From the NCBI GenBank assembly GCA_025594325.1, contig JANHCV010000017.1:124001-188000 (forward strand): 64,000 bases of DNA, written 5' to 3'. Positions 1-9,074 of this stretch are shown here, one piece after another. The first letter of the stretch is position 1, and each line of letters begins with the position of its first letter. A program made the translations under genes and the position numbers. The DNA comes from Blastocladiella emersonii ATCC 22665. Lineage: Eukaryota; Blastocladiomycota; Blastocladiomycetes; Blastocladiales; Blastocladiaceae. Below the pieces are notes generated by a model. It saw only the letters and a list, made by a program, of their open reading frames with translations. It was not told the origin of the DNA and ran no database searches.

Positions 1-852
1 GGCGGGGAGGGATCGGCGGGCGCGACCTTGATTAACGGAAGAGGGCGGGGAGCGGGGCGGGCCGGCGGGGACGGGCGCGCACTTTATACGGTCGGCGGCC
101 GTGAGGGCCTTGCGAGGGAACGCGTATCGCTATCGCGCGCACGCACGCGTCAGAGTCCGCTCCCACTCGGCACGCGTGTCTCCGAGCCCACGCCGCGCTG
201 AGGGAACTCTCGGGACCGCCTATTTTCAGCCGCGACGGCCGCGCGCACGTGAGCCGATTCCGCGCGACGCGTCCCCTTCGCGGGCTCGGCCGGGCGCCTT
301 TTCGCCTTGCTCGCGAACCCGATAAGCGACGCGCCGCTCATCCTCACGGGAGAGTCGGCGCGCCACGGGCCGGCCCGGCCGGGTCCTGGGTGGCGCCGTG
401 TCTCGGTCTGCTCGCCCCTCCCTCCTCCCTCCCGCGGTCGCGCCCGCCCTCGGCGCCCTGCTCCGCCGGGACTTGGCCGCGCGAGGCGCGACGCGACGAT
501 GCAGAGCAAAGTGCAGCGCTGAGTGCAGCGCCCCCGCCGCGATGTGACACTTTTCATCTCGCCGCACGTGGGCCGGAGCAGACCGGGCGCAGCGGGCCGG
601 CGCGCACGTGACGCGTGCTCGAGCGGCGCTCCGTGTTGCGTCGCGTTGCTGTTCCGGCCGCGCCCGCGCCCGCCTGAGACCGCCTGCGCCCGCCTGAGAC
701 CGCCCGAGACCGCCGACCGGCCGGCCGACCGACCGGACTCGCGCCGCCGGACCCGCCACCGTATAAAGCACCGCGGCGCCCCCCCGCTCCCTACGCTCGT
801 GCTCCTCTCCCGCCCCGCCCGCCCCGGCACCCCCACACCCCCCGCCGCCACC
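1..852 (+). promoter_or_regulatory. PCK1 upstream region with TATA box and three CACGTG motifs
   Basis: No credible gene is seen in this very GC-rich stretch, which reads as the promoter and 5' leader of the PEP carboxykinase gene. A TATAAA lies at 762-767, 86 bases before the ATG at 853. Three palindromic CACGTG E-boxes occur at 246-251, 565-570 and 605-610. CGCCTGAGAC is repeated at 671-680 and 691-700, with a variant at 701-710. CACGTG is a typical site for bHLH factors; which factor acts here is unknown. Gluconeogenic genes are usually carbon-source controlled, so these sites are candidates, not proven elements. Confidence 0.6.
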
Positions 853-2475
853 ATGACCTCGATCCCCAGCATCGCCGAGACGGTCAACGACCAGCTCCAC
901 AAGGAGGCCGGCATCGACTACTCCAAGGAGATCAAGCGCAACATCTCGGTTGCCCAGCTCTACGAGGACGCGCTCAAGTACGAGGACGGCACCTTCCTGT
1001 CGTCGACGGGCGCCCTCATCACCTCGTCGGGCGCCAAGAAGGGCCGCTCGCCGCGCGACAAGCGCATTGTCGAGGAGGAGACGAGCGCCCGCGACGTGTG
1101 GTGGGGCCCCGTCAACACCAAGATCTCCGAGTCCGTGTTCATGATCAACCGCGAGCGCGCCATCGACTACCTCAACACGCGCTCGCGCCTCTACGTCTTC
1201 GACGGCTTTGCCGGATGGGACCCCAAGCACCGCATCAAGGTCCGCATCGTGTGCGCCCGCGCCTACCACGCGCTCTTCATGCGCAACATGCTCATCCGCC
1301 CGACGGACGCGGAGCTCGCCGAGTTCGGCCACCCCGACTTCACCATCTTCAACGCCGGCCAGTTCCCCGCCAACCGCTACACCACGGGCATGACCTCGTC
1401 CACGTCCATTGCCATCAACTTCAAGCGTAAGGAGATGGTCATCCTCGGCACCCAGTACGCCGGCGAGATGAAGAAGGGCATCTTCACCATCATGCACTAC
1501 CTCATGCCCAAGCAGGGCGTCCTCTCGCTCCACTCGTCGGCCAACGAGGGCACCACCGACGGCGACGTGTCGCTCTTCTTCGGCCTCTCGGGCACGGGCA
1601 AGACCACCCTGTCCGCCGACCCGCACCGCAACCTGATCGGCGACGACGAGCACTGCTGGTCCGACGACGGCATCTTCAACATCGAGGGCGGCTGCTACGC
1701 CAAGACCATCGACCTCTCGGCCGACAAGGAGCCCGAGATCTTCAACGCCATCCGCTTCGGCTCGGTGCTCGAGAACGTGGTCTTCCACCCCGAGTCGCGC
1801 CTCGTCGACTACACGGACGCGTCGCTCACCGAGAACACGCGCTGCGCCTACCCGATCGAGTACATCCCCAACGCCAAGCTCCCCTGCATGGGCGGCCACC
1901 CCAAGAACATCATCCTGCTCACGTGCGACGCCTTCGGCGTCCTGCCGCCCGTCGCCAAGCTCACGTCGGCCCAGGCCATGTACCACTTCATCTCGGGCTA
2001 CACGGCCAAGATTGCCGGCACCGAGGAGGGCGTCACCGAGCCCCAGGCCACCTTCTCGGCCTGCTTCGGCCAGCCCTTCCTCGTCTGGCACCCGACCAAG
2101 TACGCCAACATGCTCGCCGAGAAGATGGAGCACCACAAGGCCGACGCCTGGCTCATCAACACGGGCTGGAACGGCGGCAAGTACGGCATCGGCAAGCGCA
2201 TCGCCCTCAAGTACTCGCGCGCCATCATCGACGCGATCCACTCTGGCGAGCTCGCCCAGCAGGAGTACGACGTGTACCCGACCTTTGGCCTGCACATCCC
2301 CAAGAAGTGCCCCGGCGTCCCCGACCACGTCCTCCACCCCAAGAAGGCCTGGCTCGGCTCCACCGAGGAGTTTGACGCCACCGTCGCCAAGCTCGCCAAG
2401 CTCTTTGTCGACAACTTTGCCCTCTACTCGTCCCAGGCCTCGGCCGAGGTCATTGCCGCCGGCCCGCAGCTCTAA
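853..2475 (+). CDS. PCK1: Phosphoenolpyruvate carboxykinase (ATP)
   Basis: This enzyme converts oxaloacetate and ATP to phosphoenolpyruvate, CO2 and ADP, the committing cytosolic step of gluconeogenesis. The uninterrupted frame encodes 540 residues, the normal length for the ATP-dependent family. The P-loop [11 protein letters not shown] is at residues 244-254, followed by the metal-binding kinase-2 motif [11 protein letters not shown] and the conserved block [15 protein letters not shown]. The reading frame stays open for 330 bases upstream, but the ATG at 853 has a strong CCGCCACC context and begins right where family homology starts ([13 protein letters not shown]). There is no intron. It converges on the redox fusion gene, whose stop lies 345 bases downstream. 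AT-rich sequence at 2527-2545 may hold the poly(A) signal. Confidence 0.97.
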   Translation: MTSIPSIAETVNDQLHKEAGIDYSKEIKRNISVAQLYEDALKYEDGTFLSSTGALITSSGAKKGRSPRDKRIVEEETSARDVWWGPVNTKISESVFMINRERAIDYLNTRSRLYVFDGFAGWDPKHRIKVRIVCARAYHALFMRNMLIRPTDAELAEFGHPDFTIFNAGQFPANRYTTGMTSSTSIAINFKRKEMVILGTQYAGEMKKGIFTIMHYLMPKQGVLSLHSSANEGTTDGDVSLFFGLSGTGKTTLSADPHRNLIGDDEHCWSDDGIFNIEGGCYAKTIDLSADKEPEIFNAIRFGSVLENVVFHPESRLVDYTDASLTENTRCAYPIEYIPNAKLPCMGGHPKNIILLTCDAFGVLPPVAKLTSAQAMYHFISGYTAKIAGTEEGVTEPQATFSACFGQPFLVWHPTKYANMLAEKMEHHKADAWLINTGWNGGKYGIGKRIALKYSRAIIDAIHSGELAQQEYDVYPTFGLHIPKKCPGVPDHVLHPKKAWLGSTEEFDATVAKLAKLFVDNFALYSSQASAEVIAAGPQL

Positions 2476-2820
2476 CCGACCACCGCCCGCCCACACCCGT
2501 CCTCGGTTCGCAGACCCTCCAGAACAATTATTATAAATGTACATTTTGCTCGCCCAATCCCTCTGCCCGTTGCCGTGCTTGCTTTGCTCGCTCGTGAGTT
2601 CCTCCCTCAGCCAGAGCGGGACGCCCGTTCGCCTGCGCTCGTCAACTCGCACCTGCTTGTGCCTGCAGTTCGCCAGCGACTGCCACGGGTTGACATGGTC
2701 TCTCCCTCAAGCCGTTGCAACACCACCACCACAACGCTGCTCGGCTCCGCTCGAGGTCATCGCGAACAGCAGCAATAAATCAGTCAACGGCAGTGTATTC
2801 ATTCAATCACAACGTCGTCA
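2476..2820. other. Convergent intergenic region
   Basis: This stretch separates the 3' ends of PCK1 and the redox fusion gene. It holds an AT-rich patch (AATTATTATAAATG near 2526) and a second one near 2775 (AATAAATCAG), both plausible polyadenylation regions. No gene is seen. Confidence 0.5.
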
Positions 2821-5800
2821 TTACTGCAGAACCGTCACCTGCGCGTCAGAGTACCCGAGCTCGAGGAGCACCTCAACAATGTGGGCGTTGAAGCCCGCTG
2901 GACCGCAGATCAGGATGTTGGAGCTCTGCGGCGCGCCCGGCTCGTCGGCGCCCTCCTGCTCGTGCTCGTCGAGGCGAGCGTGGACGCGCGGCGACCCGTT
3001 GTAGCCGCGGCCAGCGAGTGCGCCTTCCATGTCGCCCGAATCCGCTGGCGCGGTGCCGTCGGGCCCGCCGCCAAGGAGCCCCGAGTTGCCGGGACCGTAG
3101 CTGGGAACGTCGGCCGCGCCTCCGTCGAGCAGGGGCGTGTACGCCATGGACGAGCGACGACGGCTCCGCTGCCGGGCCAGCGTCGTTGAAGCCGCCGCGA
3201 CGTGGCCGGTGCGGAGGAAGCGGATCGTGGACGATACCACGCTGGCGGCCGTGGTCGCAGCCGTCGTCGCCTCCTTGGACCCCGCCTCGCGACCTGCTGC
3301 GGCACCCAGAAGCGCCGCCGAGTCGCCCCCACTGCTACCGCCACTACTCGCCATGACGCCCGACGCGCCCGACGACGTGAGCGCGCTGCCGCCGGTGCCA
3401 AGCGTGGCGTCGAGGCGCGAAGATCCCGCGCGAGACATGGGGCGCGACCCACCCGCCGTGGCCCCCAAAGCTGCGGCCGAGGACGGCGGGCCGGCGCGCG
3501 GAGGCAGATACTTGCGAATGGCGCTCAGGCGCATCCTCCCCGCGACACGGATGATACCCTCGCCCGCGGACAACGGGGGCGAGCTGGGCTGGACGGCACC
3601 GCCATCCGCGCCTTCGGGAGGCGGAGTTCCTGGCGCGTCGCCGACGAAGAGGACAATCTGGGCGTTGGGGCCAAGTCGTTTCTGCAAGGCCTGCAGCTCC
3701 TCGACGTAGACGACATCGTCGGCAGAAGAGTACTGAGCGAGCAGGCACACGCGCGAGCTGATGTGACCCGTGGCCGGGTCGCGCGGAGCAAAGCGAGCAA
3801 GGTATTCCAGCCACAGGAGCATGGGCGTAAGTCCAGAGCCGGCCGAGATCATGGTGAGCCAGTCGAAGCAACCGTTCGTTTTGGAGTCTACGGCAAGCAT
3901 CTTGTTGGCATCGGGCGCGAGCTTCAAGAGCGGGCGGGGGCAGCGGATCGGGCCGCGGATCGCGATGCTCTCGCCAACGTCGCAATGGTTCAAGAGAGGA
4001 GTGAGCTCGCCCTTCGAGTAAATCTAATGCGGGTACGAGCGAAACGCTTCGTAAGTTGGATGATTCGTGGTCAAACGCGTCAAACGCACCTTGATAACGA
4101 GGTCGAGATGTCCCTTGGAGTACACCTCGACAGGCGTGTACGAACGCATCACGACCTTACCCAACTTGTCGACGAGTTGGAGCACGACCGAGTCGCCGGG
4201 GAGACACCAAAGCTCGCGCGACGGGTCGGAAAAGGCCAGGCGGAAGCGGTACACGGGCGCGGCGGCACCCGGTCCAGTGAGAAGCTGCTTCTCGATGAGC
4301 CGCAGCGCACGGAGCTTCACGGAGCTGAGTCCCTTGCTGGCAGTGTGCGGGATCCATGATGGGACCGGGAGTTCGTCATCAAGGCCGTTGGGGCCGTTGA
4401 GGTGGTTACGGCTCACCGCCACCGCGTCCTTGAGCCGGCCGACCAAAAGCGAGTTGAGCTTGAGACGCGCCCGCCGCGAGTGCATGTGTTGCTGGATTGG
4501 CGCCGAGGTGCTCATTCGGCGGTTGAGGCGGCCAAGCGTCGTGTTCGCAGCGACGAGAGACTCGGCACCCGGCTTGGGCTGCTGCACGCGCACGTTCCCT
4601 TCGAACGCATCAGTCGCGTCGACCCCAATGAACCGCCGAATGCCGTCACCCGGGTGCGAGTCGACAAACTGCGTCACGTCGTAGACATTGTCGTCAATGA
4701 CGAGCCAAAGCAGGCCCTCGCTGATCTTCAGGTTGATCTCGTCCCAGGAAAACTCGGGGACGTTCTTCTCCTCGTCGACTTCCTTGAAGAGCAGGGCCTG
4801 CGCGCGTTTCAAGGTATTGATGTTCTTGATGGCGACTTTGCCGTGGCGGTAGCGCCAGACCTCCGCCCCAGCGAGACCAAGGAGAACGATGGCCAGGAGA
4901 ACGGCAAGCAGGATCTTGAGCCATTCGAGCTCCGGGTACATATCGATGACCATATCGATGCCGAGGAACGAGTTGTAAAGGCCACCGACCCACACTGCGA
5001 GTCCAACAACAGCGTGGAGCCGACGGAGAAGGCGGTACAGACTGAGAGGAACGTTGAGGTCGTATGAGCCAAGGAGCCCGCTTGAGAAAACAAAGGCGAG
5101 AAGGCTGGCCACGATGATACCCAACGTTCCGTGCGGCAGGAGGAGAATGGAGATCCGGGACCCGATGACAGCGCTGAGCAACGAAACAAACACTTGTGAG
5201 ACGACGAAGATGTTGAGGCTCTGGTGGACCTCGAGCCAAGACTTGCTAACAATGTAGCGGGCGGCCACGATGCCAGACGGGATTGCAAAAAAGAAGGCCG
5301 AGACCATGAAGAAGCCGTGCATCAGCTTGAGACCAAGCGGCCAACCCTTTTCCGTCTCGTGGTCAAGCCCGCCGTCTGTCCCTCCGTCCCCTGAGTTATT
5401 GGTGGCGCTCGTGTCAAGGAAGAAGTCGACCTGGAAGTGATAACGCCGAGCGCCGTGGTAGCCGAGGGTGCCTGTGGTTCCGTACGCGAGGACGCAGCTG
5501 GTCAAGTTGCTGGAAGAAGTAGTGATGTTGAGATCGTAGGGGTCTGCGGAGAGGAGGGGCCGCGACCAGCGGTAATGGATCAAGCGTTGGCTGTCGACCC
5601 AGTAAGTGAGGTTGAGCGATGAGGCATCGCCAGTCTGAGCCGCGTCCAGCGATGGGCGGTAGCCGAGCGTGTAGCCGTCGGCCAGCATTGGTGCACCGTT
5701 GACCCACTGGACGAGCGCTATATCCGTCATTCCAGGCATGCCTGGGCCAATTCCAAGCGCGAGCCATCCCGAAGTCGCGGTGGTCACCTCCATGGCCACA

Positions 5801-7718
5801 GCGGACTTGTCCTCGCTGAGAGTCCAGTTGAAGGAGACATCCGTGGTGACTTGAACCCGACGCAGCGCAAAGCCGGCAGCAACAGGGTCTAGATTGCTAG
5901 TACCGTCGGACCCGGCAGCCGGCTTTGGCGGGAGGAAGGCCGTCGAAGCGTTGACCGCGGAGGTCAGGTCGCTGGGGAAGATTGCGATGTCAGTGTTGTC
6001 GCGGATGAGCGCATCAAAGTTGCGTCGCTTGACGATCCAAAAGTCGGTCGAGTTGATTGTAGAAGCGTTGCTGTAGTACCAGAACCGATCGGCAGAGACT
6101 GTGCGCAAGTGTTGAGCGGCAATAACGGCAGCGAAGGTGGTGCCGGTCCGTGCGTACGGCTTCGTGTCCTCGGCCCATGCTCCGACACATCCATCCACAT
6201 CGGCCACGCTCGGGTACAGCTGACGGAGGGCGTCCTGGACCAGTGGATTACGCGAGATGGCTGAAACGGACGTAACCGCGGGGAGACCAAGCGCAGTGCG
6301 GACAGCGGCATACTTGGGTACGCCGAGGTCGATTGAGCGATGCAAAGCGCGAGTGAAGAGCGAGTCGAGGCCAGCGGGGACCGAAGGCCCGAACTGGACC
6401 TCGTGATTGACCATGAGACCGCGCAGAATGGGATCGATCCCACCACTCGTGATCGCCGAAGCGTCAAACGAGGCCGACGCCAGGTCCAGGTGGCCAGCGG
6501 CGTGTGTCGAACCGTCGGCATTGACACGGTAAACGAGGCTGTTCTGGTTCGACAAGAAAAAGCGCGAGGCGCACGCCGCGAAGAAGGAATCGACAGCGGG
6601 GCTCGCCGTCGCACTGTACGTGTACCCCGCAGGCGCAGTCCCCGCCGAGCTGCCAATGACCTCGTCGTTGACCAAGTGCTGCCACTGTCCAATCGTAAAG
6701 CGGCGAGCAGCCTGGAACAGACTAGAGTGAGAACGAGCTGTGTGGTCAGTAGGCAGTCAGTGACAGTACATGAGTGGCCCATACTCTTCGTCGAGAACAA
6801 AGGTGCCGTTGGCCTTGAGCTCGCGGGCGCGCCGATTGTGCTCTCGAGCGTAAAGCGTGGTGATGGCAACGAGGGCCGGGTTCCGGTTGATGCGGAGATC
6901 TCCGGCCTGGAAGATGGGTTTGCCAGCGGGGATCGGCACGTCGTCAATGACAAGCGGGGAGTCGAGCGTGATGATCGGAAGCAAGTTGTTGGGGAGGTTC
7001 AAGAGCCCGCCCTGGCGCGTTCGAAGGCCGAGGGCCGTTGGGACGTCGGTGCCTGGGGTGTGGGTGAGCTCTATTGTCAGCGGACATGAGCGGGCGCGGT
7101 GTGTGGCAGGAAGGACGCACCGTAGAGGAACTCGAGGTCGAGGTAGGCGGTAGCGAGGTTGGTCGCCTGGCGCTCACCCCGAGGTCCGGTGTTGGAGCCA
7201 GCGACGCGGTTGTAGGGGATCAGAGCCGAGCCCGTGCAGAACTCGTCGAGCTCGGGGTCGCAGCGCGGGGCAGCGATCGGAGCGGGGTCGCCCGAGTTGG
7301 AGGCCAGCTCGACCAAGTCGTAGTAGACGAGCTCGTTGAGGGCGGCGAGGAGCGCGGGCCACTTGGCGGGCAGCGCGACCGACGCGGCGACCGTCGAGTT
7401 GAAGAAGAGCGCGTGCGAGATGTCTCGAGCAGACAGCGGGCGCAGCGACCCGCCAAACTGCTTGATCGTGGACGGGAGCGCATCGAAGCCGCTGGGGACG
7501 GAGGCGCGGGACAGCGGCGTGCCCACGGAGCCGAGTGCGGGATTGGCGACGTTGTTGCCGGAGCCGTCGAGGTTCGTGACGGGCCCGATGGGCGCGATGA
7601 CCTGGGCGGCAGCGAGGGCCCCGAGCAAGAGGACGAGCAGGGGGTGGGCGAGCAGAAGCGGGCGGCAAGGCGTGCCCCGGGGACGCGCGCGAGCCTGCGC
7701 GCCAGCAGTCTGCCTCAT
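2821..7718 (-). CDS. Peroxidase-like / DOMON / cytochrome b561 / cytochrome b5 / FNR redox fusion protein
   Basis: Four exons (7718-7121, 7070-6770, 6721-4090, 4023-2821) join in frame to 1577 residues; introns are 50, 48 and 66 bp, GT-AG. In order: a hydrophobic signal segment (residues 19-38); an animal-haem-peroxidase-like region (about 60-550) with GDLR and REHNRRA motifs near 257-281; a DOMON domain (587-740) with candidate haem ligands in GMPGM (627-631) and His722; a b561 core with His768, 799, 830 and 869; a cytochrome b5 domain with HPG (989) and a second haem His (1047); an FAD domain with RSYTP (1159); and an NAD(P) domain with GSGLTP (1239) and CGPAGF (1550), split by a roughly 190-residue Ser/Gly/Ala-rich insert. 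The layout suggests electron transfer from cytosolic NAD(P)H through FAD, b5 and b561 to an extracytoplasmic haem. Substrate is unknown. The start at 7718 directly precedes the signal segment. Confidence 0.88.
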
Positions 7719-8311
7719 GTGGGGCAGCGGGCGGTGGGCAGGCAGGTGCGATCGGGCAGCGGGGAGGGCAATGGCGAGTCGGGCGCGGTCTGGCCCCAGC
7801 GGAGCGGCGGCGGCAGGGATGTCTAAGAATGCGAGCGAGTGCTCCCGAGTGGGTGCATCTGGTGCGGCGGGGAGGGCGCGCGAGCGGGCGTGCGAAGCAG
7901 CGCGCCTGGCAGCGCGCGGCGCCCGTGCCCGTGCCCGTGCCCGGCGGCGCGCATCACGGCGTGCATGGCCTGGCTCGCGCGGGGCACCCGCCGCTGGCCG
8001 GGAGACGTGCCGGGAGACGCGGCGGCTGCTGCCCCCTGCGCGGCCGAGGCCGAGAGACGCGACCGCGACCGCGACCGCGACCGGTGCGAGATACTGGCCG
8101 CGCGTCAGCTGACTGGCGGAGCGCCACGCGCGGGCTGGCCCGCACGTCTCAGGTCCGGCCAGCTCTTGCCCGCCCGTCGGCGACCACTCAGCGTCCACCA
8201 CCGCGCTCCACACGCTTCTGCAAGGCATGTAACTTGATGAATTATGGCCTTGGTGCTCATGGGAATCCTCTAACCCTCCTTCGGCGCCGGCGCCCCAGGA
8301 GCGTCCCGGCC
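7719..8311. promoter_or_regulatory. Divergent promoter region
   Basis: This GC-rich spacer lies between the redox fusion gene and the helical-protein gene. It contains short tandem repeats, one built on CCCGTG near 7920-7942 and one on GCGACC near 8057-8082. Long frames crossing it on both strands look like composition artefacts. No TATA box is obvious. Confidence 0.45.
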
Positions 8312-9016
8312 ATGACTGGACCGCCCGACGCGAGGACGAGCGACAATCGCCTGGCGCCGCAGTATGCTCAGGCTCTCTTGGACTTGTCGGCGGCCGGAGC
8401 TTCCTTGACCGCGGCCGCGCGCACCTGGCGATCGGCCGTCCGCGCGATTGAGGCGCAGCTGGCTTCCATGAACAGCGCGCTGAGCCAGGTGAGCGGAGAC
8501 AATGCCTGTCCCCTGACCTTGCTGGGGCTCGACCTACCCGGCGCTCACTTGTCCACGGGGACCCCCTTGCACGATCGCCTTGCCGGCTTGCAGAGCTCCA
8601 ACCTCGAATCCGCTTATCATAACGTGCTTGCGAGCGCCACGCGGGAGCTCGCGCCTGCCCTGGATGGCGTCCGCAAAGCCCTCCTTTCCGCCATGCGGAT
8701 TGCTCGCAGCGCCGAGTCGACGGCAGCGTCCCGGTCGACCCTTGATTTCAGCAGCGAACATGTCCTCATGATTGCAGCAGGCGAGCTTGCCGACTGCGCT
8801 GAGCTTCTCGCCTCGCAGTTCGAACACAACACCGACGCAACTCTCCATCTGTGTTCAGTGCGCCTCCCTGCGGCACTTGCCGGCGGCGACCTTGTCGAGA
8901 TGCACAAGTGCCTCGAACTTCTCTCCACCTCAGGTCGCGCGAGCGATGTGCCCTTGCTGCACCTCGCTGAACGCTGCGAAACATGGAAGCTGTGGTCGGC
9001 CGGGCGCGCCGTCTAG
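8312..9016 (+). CDS. Hypothetical helical protein, 234 residues
   Basis: I do not recognise this protein. The ATG at 8312 (context CGGCCATGA) opens an intronless frame of 234 residues. The sequence is rich in Ala, Leu and Ser and predicts mostly amphipathic helices (for example ARTWRSAVRAIEAQLASM and ELAPALDGVRKALLSAMRIA). There is no signal peptide, membrane segment or clear catalytic motif. Cysteines are scattered (CPLTLL, LADCAEL, LHLCSV, HKCLEL, ERCETW) and not arranged as a zinc site. The frame continues upstream to 7829, but that part is low-complexity Arg/Ala. It ends 58 bases from the convergent glycosyltransferase gene. A small subunit of a larger complex is possible but is only a guess. 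Confidence 0.6.
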   Translation: MTGPPDARTSDNRLAPQYAQALLDLSAAGASLTAAARTWRSAVRAIEAQLASMNSALSQVSGDNACPLTLLGLDLPGAHLSTGTPLHDRLAGLQSSNLESAYHNVLASATRELAPALDGVRKALLSAMRIARSAESTAASRSTLDFSSEHVLMIAAGELADCAELLASQFEHNTDATLHLCSVRLPAALAGGDLVEMHKCLELLSTSGRASDVPLLHLAERCETWKLWSAGRAV

Positions 9017-9074
9017 TCATCTCGGGTTACACCGGCAGTTGAAGATTGATTGAATACGAGCCGAGTATCCTCTC

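Noticed and set aside
523-852. In-frame N-terminal extension of PCK1 from 523
   Set aside because: The start there is not ATG in a good context for this gene; the sequence is Arg/Pro-rich, contains the TATA box, and family homology begins at 853.
226-2652. 808-codon minus-strand frame opposite PCK1
   Set aside because: The antisense frame stays open only because of GC-rich codon bias in PCK1; its translation is Gly/Val/Leu/Glu/Arg low complexity.
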